Below are positions 20,601 to 28,862 of a stretch of DNA of 64,000 nt, piece after piece. The translations under genes and the position numbers were made by a program. The notes under the pieces are model-generated. The model was not told the origin of the DNA and made no database searches. It saw nothing but the letters and a program-made list of their open reading frames with translations. How positions within the stretch are numbered: the stretch's first letter is position 1; every line of letters begins with the position of its first letter. Source of the DNA: DASTHG01 sp035491895 (GTDB lineage Bacteria > Gemmatimonadota > Gemmatimonadetes > Gemmatimonadales > GWC2-71-9); contig DATJJY010000156.1 of the NCBI GenBank assembly GCA_035491895.1, forward strand, positions 1 through 64,000, given 5' to 3'.

Positions 20601-20824
20601 ACGCCGATTTCGAGTACACCACGCGGATCGATGTGAGCGTCTCCGGAGCGCCCGAGGTCGTGGCGGCCGTGGAGACGTTTCAGGGATACGTCATGGGAGA
20701 GACACTGGCGCGCCAGTTGGTGCTGGGGTCGCTCCTCGAAGACGCGGACATCACTCGGGAAGTCGATATCGAAGGGCGGGCGGCGACACTTGGCCTGCGT
20801 CGACACGACGGACGAAAGGGTTGA
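17657..20824 (+). CDS. ileS: Isoleucyl-tRNA synthetase, type 2, with GIHH signature
   Basis: The 1055-residue class I synthetase charges tRNA-Ile. Its length and the WAISRDRYWGTP block point to the eukaryote-like type 2 enzyme (IleRS2). A CP1 editing region and a CxxC zinc pair (YCPRCG) are present. KMSKS is intact at 610-614. The HIGH motif is not canonical: residues 56-59 read GIHH after PTANGRP, where HxGH is expected, so the first His and the Gly are exchanged. The motif codons at 17822-17833 are clean and the flanking sequence aligns, so this is not a frameshift. The GXHH swap is known in a subset of IleRS2 and has been linked with very high mupirocin resistance. The ATG overlaps the previous stop by 1 bp. 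Confidence 0.97.
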   Translation: MAYPPLTVTERADTLERQLLATWKHERLFARVQEATRYGPPFVFFEGPPTANGRPGIHHVFSRTIKDMICRYHTMLGQGVTRIAGWDTHGLPVEIEVEKSLNISGKQQIEEFGVEKFNQLCRESVFTYKTDWEALSDRIAYWLDYEHPYVTYSREYIESVWWLLKRLFERGFLYRGHKVLPYCPRCGTALSSHELALGYEDEHINSVYVTFPLADDPAGQLVVWTTTPWTLLSNVAVAVHPDLEYGEYAHPDHVTGKPIRYIVAVARAGEVHVHGRPISQGDLIRTFQGTELVGQHYRRPLDVVAYPPEGKHELVVAAEFVTAEDGSGLVHMAPAFGADDYATGQQHGLAFVNPVAADGTFRGTSWPEIEGKLVTDKATNAAIIDRLKHEGRWLETAPLTHSYPFCWRCGSALIYYARSSWFVRTTGYKQRLLETNDTVQWHPPEIGTGRFGEWLAHNVDWAISRDRYWGTPLNVWECDRTKEHREVIGSYEELGRRWGRAVPPDFDPHKPFIDAVTWKCKDCGGTMKRVPEVIDAWFDSGSMPVAQWHYPFEHEAEFKAHFPADYICEGVDQTRGWFYSLLAIAVGCFDSPAYRNVIVNELVLDAHGQKMSKSKGNVVNPWQVIEQHGADAVRLFLVGQSQVWLTKRFDVADVGKLAGGFLNTLRSTYDFLQRYAEEWRPVAAPQPVAERPLVDRWLLARLDETVALVRTSWNEYDVYPGTRAVMDFVVDDLSTWYVRLNRPRFWAPDRAADESALATLYEALVTVSKLLAPAAPFLSDWLHRALAGTSVHLERFPLDQGRREPKLVAAMAAVRKLASLARAARESKGLRVRQPLARMQLAVPASVRGPLLADLLDILVAEVNVKSYQVVESDDELVTLHGKANFRSLGKRYGKATPQAAEAVAQLSAAQLHALERGESVKGGEWEFFPEDVTVTRDVASDWVVQADGPYVVALDPELTPDLIEEGLAREVVNRVQRLRKDADFEYTTRIDVSVSGAPEVVAAVETFQGYVMGETLARQLVLGSLLEDADITREVDIEGRAATLGLRRHDGRKG

Positions 20825-20825
20825 A

Positions 20826-21230
20826 ATGCCGACGAAAACCAAAGGCCTGAACAAGAAGCAGCTGAGCCACCTGGAAAAGCGGCTGCTCGAGGAACGCGCC
20901 CGGGTCATGAAGGAGCTGGGCCACTACGACGAGTCATTCAACTCGAGCCTGCAGGCATCGGACGGAGACCTGTCGAGTTATTCGTTCCACATGGCCGACC
21001 AGGGCACCGACGCCATGGAGCGCGAAAAGGCGTTCCTGTTCGCGTCCCAGGAAGGACGCTACCTGTGGCACGTGAATCAGGCGCTGCGCCGGCTCTACCA
21101 GAACCCGGAAAAATTCGGCAAGTGCGAGCAGTGCGGTGAGGAGATCGGTTTCGACCGGCTGGACGCGCTGCCCCACGCACGACTCTGCATTAACTGTAAG
21201 GCCAAGGAAGAGGATGGAAAGCGCCGGTAA
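20826..21230 (+). CDS. TraR/DksA-family zinc-finger protein
   Basis: A 134-residue protein starting at ATG 20826, just after the ileS stop. It has an N-terminal helical coiled coil (about 10-75) and a C-terminal four-Cys zinc finger with Cys100, Cys103, Cys121 and Cys124 (CEQCGEEIGFDRLDALP...LCINC). DksA binds RNA polymerase in the stringent response; many TraR/DksA homologues in ileS-lspA neighbourhoods are of unproven function. The acidic coiled-coil tip (DGDLSSYSFHMADQGTD) differs from the DxxDxA of true DksA, so function is assigned only at family level. Confidence 0.9.
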   Translation: MPTKTKGLNKKQLSHLEKRLLEERARVMKELGHYDESFNSSLQASDGDLSSYSFHMADQGTDAMEREKAFLFASQEGRYLWHVNQALRRLYQNPEKFGKCEQCGEEIGFDRLDALPHARLCINCKAKEEDGKRR

Positions 21231-21738
21231 CCGCCGCCTGTTCTGGGGCACGGTGATCGGCATCGTGTCCCTGGACATTCTCACCAAGCTGCTCGCCGAG
21301 GGGGTCCTGTCGCGTCGACCGATCCCCGTCATCGGCGATTACGTGGTGCTGCGGCTCGTCTACAACCAGTGCGCGGCGTTCGGGATCTGTCTCGGGCCCG
21401 CCGAATACTCGCGCTGGATCTTCCTCGCCCTGGCGTTGCTGGCGCTCACGGTGCTCGGCTCGATGGTCCGGAATACGCCAGACACCGATCGGCTGCGGAT
21501 CTTCGTGCTCGGCCTGCTCGTGGCCGGCGCCATCGGCAACGTCGTGGACCGGTTGCGCAGCGCGCAGGGCGTCGTCGATTTCATCGAAGTAGGGATCGGC
21601 AGCTACCGCTGGCCGACCTTCAACGTCGCCGACTCCGCCATCACCGTGGGCGCGATCGCGCTCGCGATCTCCCTGTGGATGGAAGGGCGAACGCGGGGCG
21701 GCGGAGCGCCGAAGGAGGCCGGGACGGCGACGTCGTGA
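21214..21738 (+). CDS. lspA: Lipoprotein signal peptidase II
   Basis: A 174-residue inner-membrane aspartic protease that cleaves prolipoprotein signal peptides. There are four predicted membrane helices. Catalytic blocks are GNVVDRLRSAQGVVDFI (first Asp) and FNVADSAI (second Asp). The usual NxGAAF motif reads NQCAAF, i.e. the Gly is Cys. The ATG lies 17 bp inside the 3' end of the dksA-like gene, giving translational coupling; a longer in-frame start further upstream would only cover that gene's coding region. It overlaps rluD by 4 bp. Confidence 0.95.
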   Translation: MESAGNRRLFWGTVIGIVSLDILTKLLAEGVLSRRPIPVIGDYVVLRLVYNQCAAFGICLGPAEYSRWIFLALALLALTVLGSMVRNTPDTDRLRIFVLGLLVAGAIGNVVDRLRSAQGVVDFIEVGIGSYRWPTFNVADSAITVGAIALAISLWMEGRTRGGGAPKEAGTATS

Positions 21739-22751
21739 CGCCCCCCGGCACCACTTTCACCATCGTGGTGCCAGTCACCGAGCGGCTCGACCGCTTTCTC
21801 GCCGATCAGCTCGCCCTCTCCCGCACCTACGCGGCTCGCCTCATCGCCGACAAACGCGTCACGCTGGACGGCCGCCCGCTCCGCGCCTCGGCCCTCCTGG
21901 AGCGCGGCATGACGATCAGCGTCGAATTCCCGCCGGCAACGCCGCCGCGCACCTACACTCCCGCCGACAGTGACCTCACATTCGTCTACCAGGACGAGTA
22001 CCTCGCAGTGCTCGACAAGCCCGCCGGCCTCGTCGTGCACCCCGGGCCGGGGCACTGGGACGACACGCTGGTCAATGTCCTCGTGGGTCGCGGGACGCCG
22101 CTCTCCGAAGGCAACGAGGCGGGGCGTCCCGGGATCGTGCACCGCCTCGATCGGGACACCTCGGGGCTCCTCGTCGTCGCCAAGACCGACGTCGCCCACC
22201 GCAAGCTCGCCCGGGCGATCGAGCGGCACGAGGTGCGCCGCGTCTACGCCTGCGTCACCTGGGGGCACTTCGCCAAGAGTCCGGTGGACATTGAAGCACC
22301 CATCGCCCGGCATGCCGAAGATCGCAAACGGATGACCGTCCGCTCGGGGGGTCGCCATGCCGTCACGCACGTGGAGCAAGTCGCCCGCTTCGCGCTCGTC
22401 GACCTGTTGCGGGTCACACTCGGCACCGGGCGGACACACCAGATCCGTGTCCATCTCGCACACGTCGGACATCCGGTCGTGGGCGACCGCGAGTACGCCT
22501 TCGGCGGGAGCCGCCGCGTCACCCCCTCCGAGCGCCGCGCCGCGGAGCGACTCGAGGAGCTGGCCCCGCGCCAGATGCTGCACGCCGCGGTGCTGGAATT
22601 CACGCATCCGATAACGGGCGTCAAACTGGCACTGCGCTCGGAATGGCCCGCCGATCTGGCTCCGGCGCTGGCCGAGGCGGCCGGCGACGCAAAATTGCTT
22701 GCTGAACGCAACCCCTTGCAGTATCTTGGCTTCGCTCTCTCGGATGGCTGA
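21735..22751 (+). CDS. rluD: RluA-family 23S rRNA pseudouridine synthase (RluD-like)
   Basis: A 338-residue enzyme with an N-terminal S4 RNA-binding domain (about 15-75) and a pseudouridine synthase domain. The catalytic Asp is Asp139 in HRLDRDTSG. The VLDKPAGLVVHP and RTHQIRVHLAHVGHPVVGD blocks are diagnostic of the RluA/C/D group. It modifies uridines of 23S rRNA, probably helix 69 if it is RluD. The GTG start overlaps lspA by 4 bp. The 3' end overlaps cheW by 8 bp, joining the housekeeping string to the chemosensory cluster. Confidence 0.93.
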   Translation: MTPPGTTFTIVVPVTERLDRFLADQLALSRTYAARLIADKRVTLDGRPLRASALLERGMTISVEFPPATPPRTYTPADSDLTFVYQDEYLAVLDKPAGLVVHPGPGHWDDTLVNVLVGRGTPLSEGNEAGRPGIVHRLDRDTSGLLVVAKTDVAHRKLARAIERHEVRRVYACVTWGHFAKSPVDIEAPIARHAEDRKRMTVRSGGRHAVTHVEQVARFALVDLLRVTLGTGRTHQIRVHLAHVGHPVVGDREYAFGGSRRVTPSERRAAERLEELAPRQMLHAAVLEFTHPITGVKLALRSEWPADLAPALAEAAGDAKLLAERNPLQYLGFALSDG

Positions 22752-23190
22752 CCAGACGGTCGTTAGGCTCTTGGTGTTCCGGGTGGGCCCGCTCGCCTGC
22801 GCCGCCGAGGCGGAGGCGGTTCGGGAAATCCTGCCCCGACTCCCCACGATCCGCATTCCGGGGGCGCCGCCCCTGGTGGCCGGGCTGGTCAACGTGCGCG
22901 GCAGTCTGGTGACGGTCGTGGAGGGATGGCGGGCGCTCGATCTCCCCGATCCCGGCACGACGGATGGCGGGACCACGATCCTGCTCGAGGTCGGCGCGGC
23001 ACGACGCCCCCTCGGCTTTATAGTGGACGAGGTGCTGGATCTGTTGTCGGTGCCGAATGCGCAGCTCGAGCGGCGCGAGACACTGCCGGGTCTCGATCCG
23101 CGATTGGTGCGCGCCGTGGGCCGACGCGGCGGGCAGGTGTTCGTCGTCCTCGATACCGAGGCTTTGCTGGCCCCCGTACTGTCATCCTAG
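22744..23190 (+). CDS. cheW: CheW-like adaptor protein (first of three)
   Basis: A 148-residue CheW-domain protein from ATG 22744. The pattern LLVFRVGPLACAAEAEAVREI, VAGLVNVRGSLVTVV and FIVDEVLDLL is typical. CheW couples receptors to the CheA kinase. It overlaps rluD by 8 bp and is followed after 9 bp by cheY, so it opens the chemosensory gene run. A start at TTG 22699 is possible but would lie deeper inside rluD. Confidence 0.9.
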   Translation: MADQTVVRLLVFRVGPLACAAEAEAVREILPRLPTIRIPGAPPLVAGLVNVRGSLVTVVEGWRALDLPDPGTTDGGTTILLEVGAARRPLGFIVDEVLDLLSVPNAQLERRETLPGLDPRLVRAVGRRGGQVFVVLDTEALLAPVLSS

Positions 23191-23199
23191 GGAGGGTCT

Positions 23200-23562
23200 G
23201 TGAGCCATTCTGTTCTCGTCTGCGACGACGCGATCTTCATGCGGACGATGATCAGCGACATCCTCGCGCAGGCCGGCTTCGAGATCGTCGGCGAGGCGGA
23301 GACCGGCGCCCAGGCGGTGGAGAAGTACAAGCAGTTGAAGCCGGATCTCGTCACGATGGACATCGTGATGCCCGACATGGGCGGCATCGACGCCGTGCGC
23401 GAGATCGTGAAGAACGATCCCGATGCGAAGATCCTGATGTGCAGCGCGATGGGGCAGCAAGCGCTGGTGGTGGAGGCGATTCAGGCGGGGGCCAAGGACT
23501 TCGTCGTCAAGCCGTTCCAGCCCTCGCGCGTGCTGGAAGCGGTCCAGCGCGTTCTCGGCTGA
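23200..23562 (+). CDS. cheY: CheY response regulator
   Basis: A single-domain 120-residue receiver. The acid pocket is DD at 9-10, the phospho-acceptor is Asp54 (VTMDIVMP), with the Ser of MCSAMG and the Lys of VKPF at their expected places. It is of the Bacillus/Thermotoga CheY kind (VMPDMGGIDAVREI). GTG start with a good GGGAGGG ribosome site. It should be phosphorylated by CheA and dephosphorylated by the CheC encoded downstream. Confidence 0.95.
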   Translation: MSHSVLVCDDAIFMRTMISDILAQAGFEIVGEAETGAQAVEKYKQLKPDLVTMDIVMPDMGGIDAVREIVKNDPDAKILMCSAMGQQALVVEAIQAGAKDFVVKPFQPSRVLEAVQRVLG

Positions 23563-23564
23563 CA

Positions 23565-25532
23565 ATGGATCTGTCGCAGTACGCCGAGCTGTTCCTGGCG
23601 GAGAGCCGGGAGCACGTGAGCGCGTGCAACCATCTGCTGCTCGACTGGGAGCGCACCCCCACCTCGCCGGAGCCGGTGGGTGGCATCTTCCGCGCCGTCC
23701 ATACGGTGAAGGGAATGGCGGCCACGATGGGGTACGCCCGCGTGGCCGATCTCGCGCATCGCATGGAGAACCTGCTCGACCGGCTGCGCAAGACGCGCGG
23801 CGCGCCGGGCGGCGATCTGCTGCAACTCCTCTTCCGAGCCACCGATCTCCTGGAACGGGCCATCGGCCTCGCGGTGCAGGGGCGCGAGCGCGACATCGAT
23901 GTGGCGGCGCTCGGCGCGGAGCTCGATGCGGCGGCGAAGCGCGCCGGCGCCCCCGCGGTCGGGTGGCGCGCCGTTCAAAAGCGGGCGAAGGCGGGGGTGC
24001 CGCAACCGGCGCCGGCCGAGTCCGGCAGCGCCGCCGGTGGGGGCGGGGCGGGCGGGGGCGGGCGTCTCGTGTCGATCGCGCTGCGAGCCGAAGCGCAGTT
24101 GAAGGGCGGGCGGGCGCTGCTCGTGTTGCGCCGCGCGCAAGCGCTCGGTGCGGTGTCCCATTTGTCGCCGCCCGAGCAGGCATTCGGCGCGGAAGACTTC
24201 GACGGGCAGTTCACGTTCCGTCTCGACACGAAGACCGCGAGTCCGGAGATCGAGCGCGTGCTGGCAGGGGCCGGCGACGTCGAGCGCGTGGCGGTCGCGG
24301 AGTCGGACGAGGCCGCGCTGGCGCGGGCCGAAACGGTCGGTGGGGCGGCGGGGACCGTCGGGGCCGCGGGGGGAGCGCCGGGGGCCGCGGAGCGCAGCCG
24401 CCACATCCGTGTCGATCTGCGCCGGCTCGACGCGCTCATGGATCTCATCGGCGAGCTGGTCACGGCACGCGGCCGGCTGAACCAGCTGGCGGCGGAGCGG
24501 CGTGATCCGGCCGTCGACGACGTGGCGATCCAGGTGTCGCGCCTGACGGGCGAGCTGCAGGCGGAAATCATCCAGGCGCGTATGACGCCGGTCTGGCAGG
24601 TGTTCGACCGGTATCCCCGGCTGGTGCGCGATCTCGCGAAACAGCTCGACAAGCAGGTGTCGTTGCGCGTGGAGGGGAAGGAGATCGAGCTCGATCGCAC
24701 GATTCTCGACGAGCTGGGCGATCCCCTGGTGCATCTGCTGCGCAACGCGGTGGACCACGGCATTGAGATGCCCGCGGAGCGGCAGCGCCGCGGCAAGCCC
24801 GCCGAAGGCGAGATCGTCCTCGGAGCCGTCCGGGAGCGCGCCTCGGTCGCGATCAGCATCGCCGACGACGGCCGCGGTCTCGACCGGCGCCGCATTCTCG
24901 AGCAAGCGAAGAAGGAAGGGCTCGTCGACACTGACATCGACACGTTGAGCGACGACCAGCTGCTGCGCGTGATCGCGCGCCCCGGCTTCTCGACCACCGA
25001 TGCCGTGACGAGCGTGTCGGGGCGCGGCGTGGGGCTCGATGTCGCCATGTCGAAGATCCGCGCGCTCGGCGGCACGATCGAGGTGCAGTCGGAGGCCGGC
25101 CGCGGCACGACGTTCGTGCTGCGGCTCCCCGTGACGCTCGCGATCGTGCGGGCGCTGATCGCGGACGTCGGCGGCGAGCGCTACGCCCTGCCGCTCACAT
25201 ACGTGTCGGAGACGGTCGAGTTCGGCGCGGTGCCGAGTGCGACCGTCGAGGGGCGCGAAGCAATGGTGCTGCGCGATCGCGTCGTGCCGCTGGTTCACCT
25301 GCGGGAGCTGTTGCGCACCGGCGGCGGCGCGCCGTCGACGCGCCGCCCGGTGGTCGTGCTGCAGATGGGCGAGCGGCGCACCGGGGTGGTGGTGGACGGG
25401 ATGCTGGGGCAGCAGGAGATCGTCGTAAAGAGTTTCGATGCGCCGCGGGGGACGCTGCCGGTCTTCAGCGGGGCGACCATCATGGGGGACGGTGTGCCGG
25501 CGTTGATTCTCGACGCCGGTGGGCTCGTGTAA
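23565..25532 (+). CDS. cheA: CheA chemosensory histidine kinase
   Basis: A 655-residue kinase starting at ATG 23565, two bases after the cheY stop. The P1 Hpt domain carries phospho-acceptor His46 in HTVKGMA. A Gly/Ala-rich linker leads to a P2-like module (about 165-255, with VLRRAQALGAVSHLSPPEQAF) and a second linker. The P3 dimerisation helices start near residue 280 (IRVDLRRLDALMDLIGELVTARG). The P4 ATPase has the N-box HLLRNAVDHGIE, DDGRGLD and GRGVGLDV. The P5 CheW-like domain closes the protein. All catalytic boxes look intact. Confidence 0.97.
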   Translation: MDLSQYAELFLAESREHVSACNHLLLDWERTPTSPEPVGGIFRAVHTVKGMAATMGYARVADLAHRMENLLDRLRKTRGAPGGDLLQLLFRATDLLERAIGLAVQGRERDIDVAALGAELDAAAKRAGAPAVGWRAVQKRAKAGVPQPAPAESGSAAGGGGAGGGGRLVSIALRAEAQLKGGRALLVLRRAQALGAVSHLSPPEQAFGAEDFDGQFTFRLDTKTASPEIERVLAGAGDVERVAVAESDEAALARAETVGGAAGTVGAAGGAPGAAERSRHIRVDLRRLDALMDLIGELVTARGRLNQLAAERRDPAVDDVAIQVSRLTGELQAEIIQARMTPVWQVFDRYPRLVRDLAKQLDKQVSLRVEGKEIELDRTILDELGDPLVHLLRNAVDHGIEMPAERQRRGKPAEGEIVLGAVRERASVAISIADDGRGLDRRRILEQAKKEGLVDTDIDTLSDDQLLRVIARPGFSTTDAVTSVSGRGVGLDVAMSKIRALGGTIEVQSEAGRGTTFVLRLPVTLAIVRALIADVGGERYALPLTYVSETVEFGAVPSATVEGREAMVLRDRVVPLVHLRELLRTGGGAPSTRRPVVVLQMGERRTGVVVDGMLGQQEIVVKSFDAPRGTLPVFSGATIMGDGVPALILDAGGLV

Positions 25533-25541
25533 GGGGGACGC

Positions 25542-26159
25542 ATGGAAGACGTTCGCGACCTGAAAGAGCTGCAGATCGACGCCTTGCGTGAGGTCGCCAA
25601 TATCGGCGCCGGCCACGCGGCGACCGCGCTGTCCCAGATGACGAATCGCCGCATCATGATCAGCGTGCCGCAGATCAACATCGCGCGGCTCGAGGAGGTC
25701 GCCGACCTGCTGGGCGACGCGAACGCGGTGGTGGTCGCGGTGCTGATGCACATGCTGGGCGATCTGACGGGCCGCACGCTGCTGCTCTTTCCCGAGCGGG
25801 TCGGGCAGCGGCTGTGCGACATGCTGCTGCGCCGCGCGCAGGGGGCCACCACGTCGTTCGACGCGCTGGAGCAATCGGCCCTGAAAGAGGCGGGCAACAT
25901 TCTCTCGGGCGCCTACATGAACGCCCTCTCCGACTTCATGGGGATGCTGCTCCTGCCCTCGGTGCCGAGCCTGGTCATCGATCTCTCAGCCGCGGTGCTG
26001 ACGACGACGTACCTGAATTTCGGGCACGACCGCGACTTCGTCTTCTGCGTCGAGACGGAATTCCGCATCGATGCCGAGGAAGAGCTGCGCGGGCACTTTC
26101 TGCTGCTGCCGGACCTCGCCTCCCTCAAGGCGATCTTCGACGCGATCCGCGTCACCTGA
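25542..26159 (+). CDS. cheC: CheC CheY-phosphate phosphatase
   Basis: A 205-residue CheC/CheX/FliY-family protein. Both phosphatase helices are present: ALREVANIGAGHA and ALKEAGNILSGAY, each with the E..N catalytic pair. CheC removes phosphate from CheY and is stimulated by CheD, which is encoded at 36716 in the same cluster. It lies 9 bp after cheA with an AGGGGGA ribosome site, and 3 bp before the next gene. Confidence 0.95.
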   Translation: MEDVRDLKELQIDALREVANIGAGHAATALSQMTNRRIMISVPQINIARLEEVADLLGDANAVVVAVLMHMLGDLTGRTLLLFPERVGQRLCDMLLRRAQGATTSFDALEQSALKEAGNILSGAYMNALSDFMGMLLLPSVPSLVIDLSAAVLTTTYLNFGHDRDFVFCVETEFRIDAEEELRGHFLLLPDLASLKAIFDAIRVT

Positions 26160-26162
26160 GCC

Positions 26163-28856
26163 GTGACGGCGCCCGCGCTCTCGGATCGCGACCTCTCGGT
26201 CCTGCGATCCTTCGGCCGCCGGATCGATCCCGCTGACGCCGGGGCCCACAACAACCTCGGCGTCTTGTACTATCAGAAGGGACTGATCGCCGAAGCGATC
26301 GCGGAGTTTTCGCGCGCGCTGGAGCTCGACCCGAAGATGCAGGTCGCGCAGCGCAACCTCGAGATCGCCTACCACTCGACCGGCTACTACGACCGCCGCG
26401 TCTCGGAGCTGCAGGAGCGGCTGCGCCAGTCTCCCGACGACCGCGAGGCGCGGCTCGAGCTGGGACGCGCCTTCGCCGCGCTGGGCCAGTTCGACGACGC
26501 GGTGGCCGAGTTCGAGCAGATCCTCGCCCACCATCCGCGCGACGCCGCCGCCGTGATCCAGCTGGGCCTCGCCGAAAAAGCGCGCGGCCGCCTCGAGATC
26601 GCCGCCGACTGGTTCGAGCAGGCGCAGGCGCTCGATCCCGTGTCGAGCGTCGTGCAATTCTACCTCGGCGAAGTGCTGTACAATCGGGGGCTGAACGACG
26701 CGGCGCTCGTCGCGCTGCAGAAAGCCGTGCAGTTGAACCCGGACAACGCCAGTGCGCACTACCTGATGGCGTTCGTGCTGGGGGACATGGGGCGGCACCA
26801 GGAGGCGCGCTCCGCGTCGAAGCGCGCCATCGAGCTCAACCCGCCGCTCGCCCGCGCCCAGGCCAACCTGTCCATCGATCGGCTCTCCACCAACGAGCGC
26901 AAGAGCCAGCCGTATCTCGTGCGCGAGGCGCTCGAGATGCAGGTGGTCGAAGGCCGCGAGCTGGCGCACTTCAACCTCGGGCTCGCGTTCCGGCAGAAGG
27001 GCTACTACGTCGAAGCGTTGCGCGAGTACCGCCTCGCCGTCGAGCGCGGTGAGGACCGCCGCCTCGTCCTCCAGGCGATGGCGGAAGTGCATCTGCTGCG
27101 GCGCGACTTCGGCCCGGCGCTCGAGCTGTACGAAACGCTGATCCAGGAATCGCCCGACTCCCCCAAGCTCTGGAACGAGCGTGGCGTCGTCCTGCACCAG
27201 TCGGGCCGCGTCGACGAGGGGCTCGGCTCGTACCGCCGCGCCACCGAGATCGACCCGAAGTACGGCCTCGCCTGGAACAACGCCGGCGTGGCGCTGGCCC
27301 ACCAGGGCGGAACCGAAGAGGCGATCGAGGCGTTTCGGACCGCGCTGCAGCTGAATGCCAAGTTCTCCGCCGCCCGGCTGAATCTCGCGCTCATCCTGTT
27401 CCACCTGCGCCGGCTGCAGCTCGCGCTCGAGGCGTACCGCCAGGTGCTCGCCGACGACCCGCACAACGCCTCCGGCTGGAACGGCGTGGGGCTCGTGCTG
27501 GTCGAGCTGAAGCGCTTCGGCGACGCGCGCAACGCGTTCGCGCGGGCGGTGGAGGCCGACGCGCAGCACGCCGGGGCGCACTACAACCTCAGCTTCACCC
27601 TCTCGAACCTCGGCGACTTCGATGGCGCGCTGCGCGCCACCAAGCGGGCGCTCGAGCTCGATCCGTATTACGTGTCGCAGAAGTTCGCGCTCACGATCGA
27701 CCTGCAATACGAAGACGCGACGATCGGCGTAGTGCCGCAGATCTCGGCCGACGTAACGGCCGAATCCCTGGGGCAGGACTTCTCGTTCGATCAGCGGCTG
27801 CTCGACAACATCTTCCAGGAGCTGGCGCCGCCCGAAGCCGCCGCCGCGCCCGCGCGGGCCACCGACGACCAGCTCGCGCTCGCCCGCGACTACGTCAGCA
27901 AGGGCCTGTTCGATCTCGCCGCGGCCGAGGCGGTGCGGGCGATCCAGCGCGGCGCCGACCGCGGCGACGCCACGACCCTCGTCGCCGAGCTCTACGCCAA
28001 ACGCGGCCTGCACGGCGAAGCGCTGGAGCGCTATCGCGAAGTGCGCGACATCGATCGCGACCGCACCGACGCGCGACTGGGCGAGATCAAGGCGCTGCTG
28101 GCGCTGGGCCGGGCGGCCGAGGCCGCCGCCCCTGCCGAGGAGCTCTTGACGATGGTGCCGGGGGACGTGGAAGCCCTCGTGGCCGTCGCCCAGGTGCGGG
28201 TCGTGCAGGGCGATGCCGCCGCGGCGCTCACGGTGCTGCAGCAGGCCCAGGCCCGCGCCCCGGCGCGCGCCGATCTCCACAAGCTCCAGGGAGACGTCCT
28301 GGCCAAGGTGGGCGATCGCGGCGGCGCGCTGGCCGCCTATCGCGCCGCGCTGCAGCTCGATCACGGGTTCGTCGCCGTCTGGGTGGATCTGGGGCGGCTG
28401 CACGAGCAGCGGGAAGAGTGGCCCGACGCGCTGCAGGCGTACGAGCGCGCGCTGCACGAGCTGCCGACCTACCACGAGGCGGGGATCGCGCTCGCCGACC
28501 TCGAGCGCCGGCTCGGCCGATTGCGCCCCGCGATCGCCCGGCTGGCGGATCTGCTCGAGCAGGATCCCTACGATCTCGAAGCGCTGCTGCTCCTCGGCCG
28601 GTCGCTGCTGGAAGACGCGCGCGCCGCGGCGGCGCTGGAGGCGTTCCGCCGCGTGCTGAAGTTCGACACGGAGCACGTCGCCGCGCTGTTCTACGAGGGT
28701 GTGGTGCTGGCGCGGCTGCGCCGCTACCGCGAAGCGGTGCACACCTGGGAGCGCGTCACCCGGCTCGATCCGTCGGGGCAGTACGCGCAGCGCGCGCGGA
28801 TGCACGCGCGCACCGCCGTCGACCTGCAGCACATCTTCACTTCCGACGCGGCCTGA
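26163..28856 (+). CDS. Large TPR protein in chemosensory cluster
   Basis: An 897-residue protein built almost entirely of tetratricopeptide repeats (34-residue units such as HNNLGVLYYQKGLIAEAIAEFSRALELDP), in two arrays (about 20-520 and 575-890) split by a non-repeat region near 520-575. There is no signal peptide or membrane helix, so it is probably a cytoplasmic scaffold. The binding partner is unknown. The GTG start is 3 bp after the cheC stop and the gene ends 6 bp before the DUF4388 gene, so it is co-transcribed with the relay. It may gather Che, Mgl and motor components; that is inference from context. Confidence 0.88.
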   Translation: MTAPALSDRDLSVLRSFGRRIDPADAGAHNNLGVLYYQKGLIAEAIAEFSRALELDPKMQVAQRNLEIAYHSTGYYDRRVSELQERLRQSPDDREARLELGRAFAALGQFDDAVAEFEQILAHHPRDAAAVIQLGLAEKARGRLEIAADWFEQAQALDPVSSVVQFYLGEVLYNRGLNDAALVALQKAVQLNPDNASAHYLMAFVLGDMGRHQEARSASKRAIELNPPLARAQANLSIDRLSTNERKSQPYLVREALEMQVVEGRELAHFNLGLAFRQKGYYVEALREYRLAVERGEDRRLVLQAMAEVHLLRRDFGPALELYETLIQESPDSPKLWNERGVVLHQSGRVDEGLGSYRRATEIDPKYGLAWNNAGVALAHQGGTEEAIEAFRTALQLNAKFSAARLNLALILFHLRRLQLALEAYRQVLADDPHNASGWNGVGLVLVELKRFGDARNAFARAVEADAQHAGAHYNLSFTLSNLGDFDGALRATKRALELDPYYVSQKFALTIDLQYEDATIGVVPQISADVTAESLGQDFSFDQRLLDNIFQELAPPEAAAAPARATDDQLALARDYVSKGLFDLAAAEAVRAIQRGADRGDATTLVAELYAKRGLHGEALERYREVRDIDRDRTDARLGEIKALLALGRAAEAAAPAEELLTMVPGDVEALVAVAQVRVVQGDAAAALTVLQQAQARAPARADLHKLQGDVLAKVGDRGGALAAYRAALQLDHGFVAVWVDLGRLHEQREEWPDALQAYERALHELPTYHEAGIALADLERRLGRLRPAIARLADLLEQDPYDLEALLLLGRSLLEDARAAAALEAFRRVLKFDTEHVAALFYEGVVLARLRRYREAVHTWERVTRLDPSGQYAQRARMHARTAVDLQHIFTSDAA

Positions 28857-28862
28857 TCTGGT

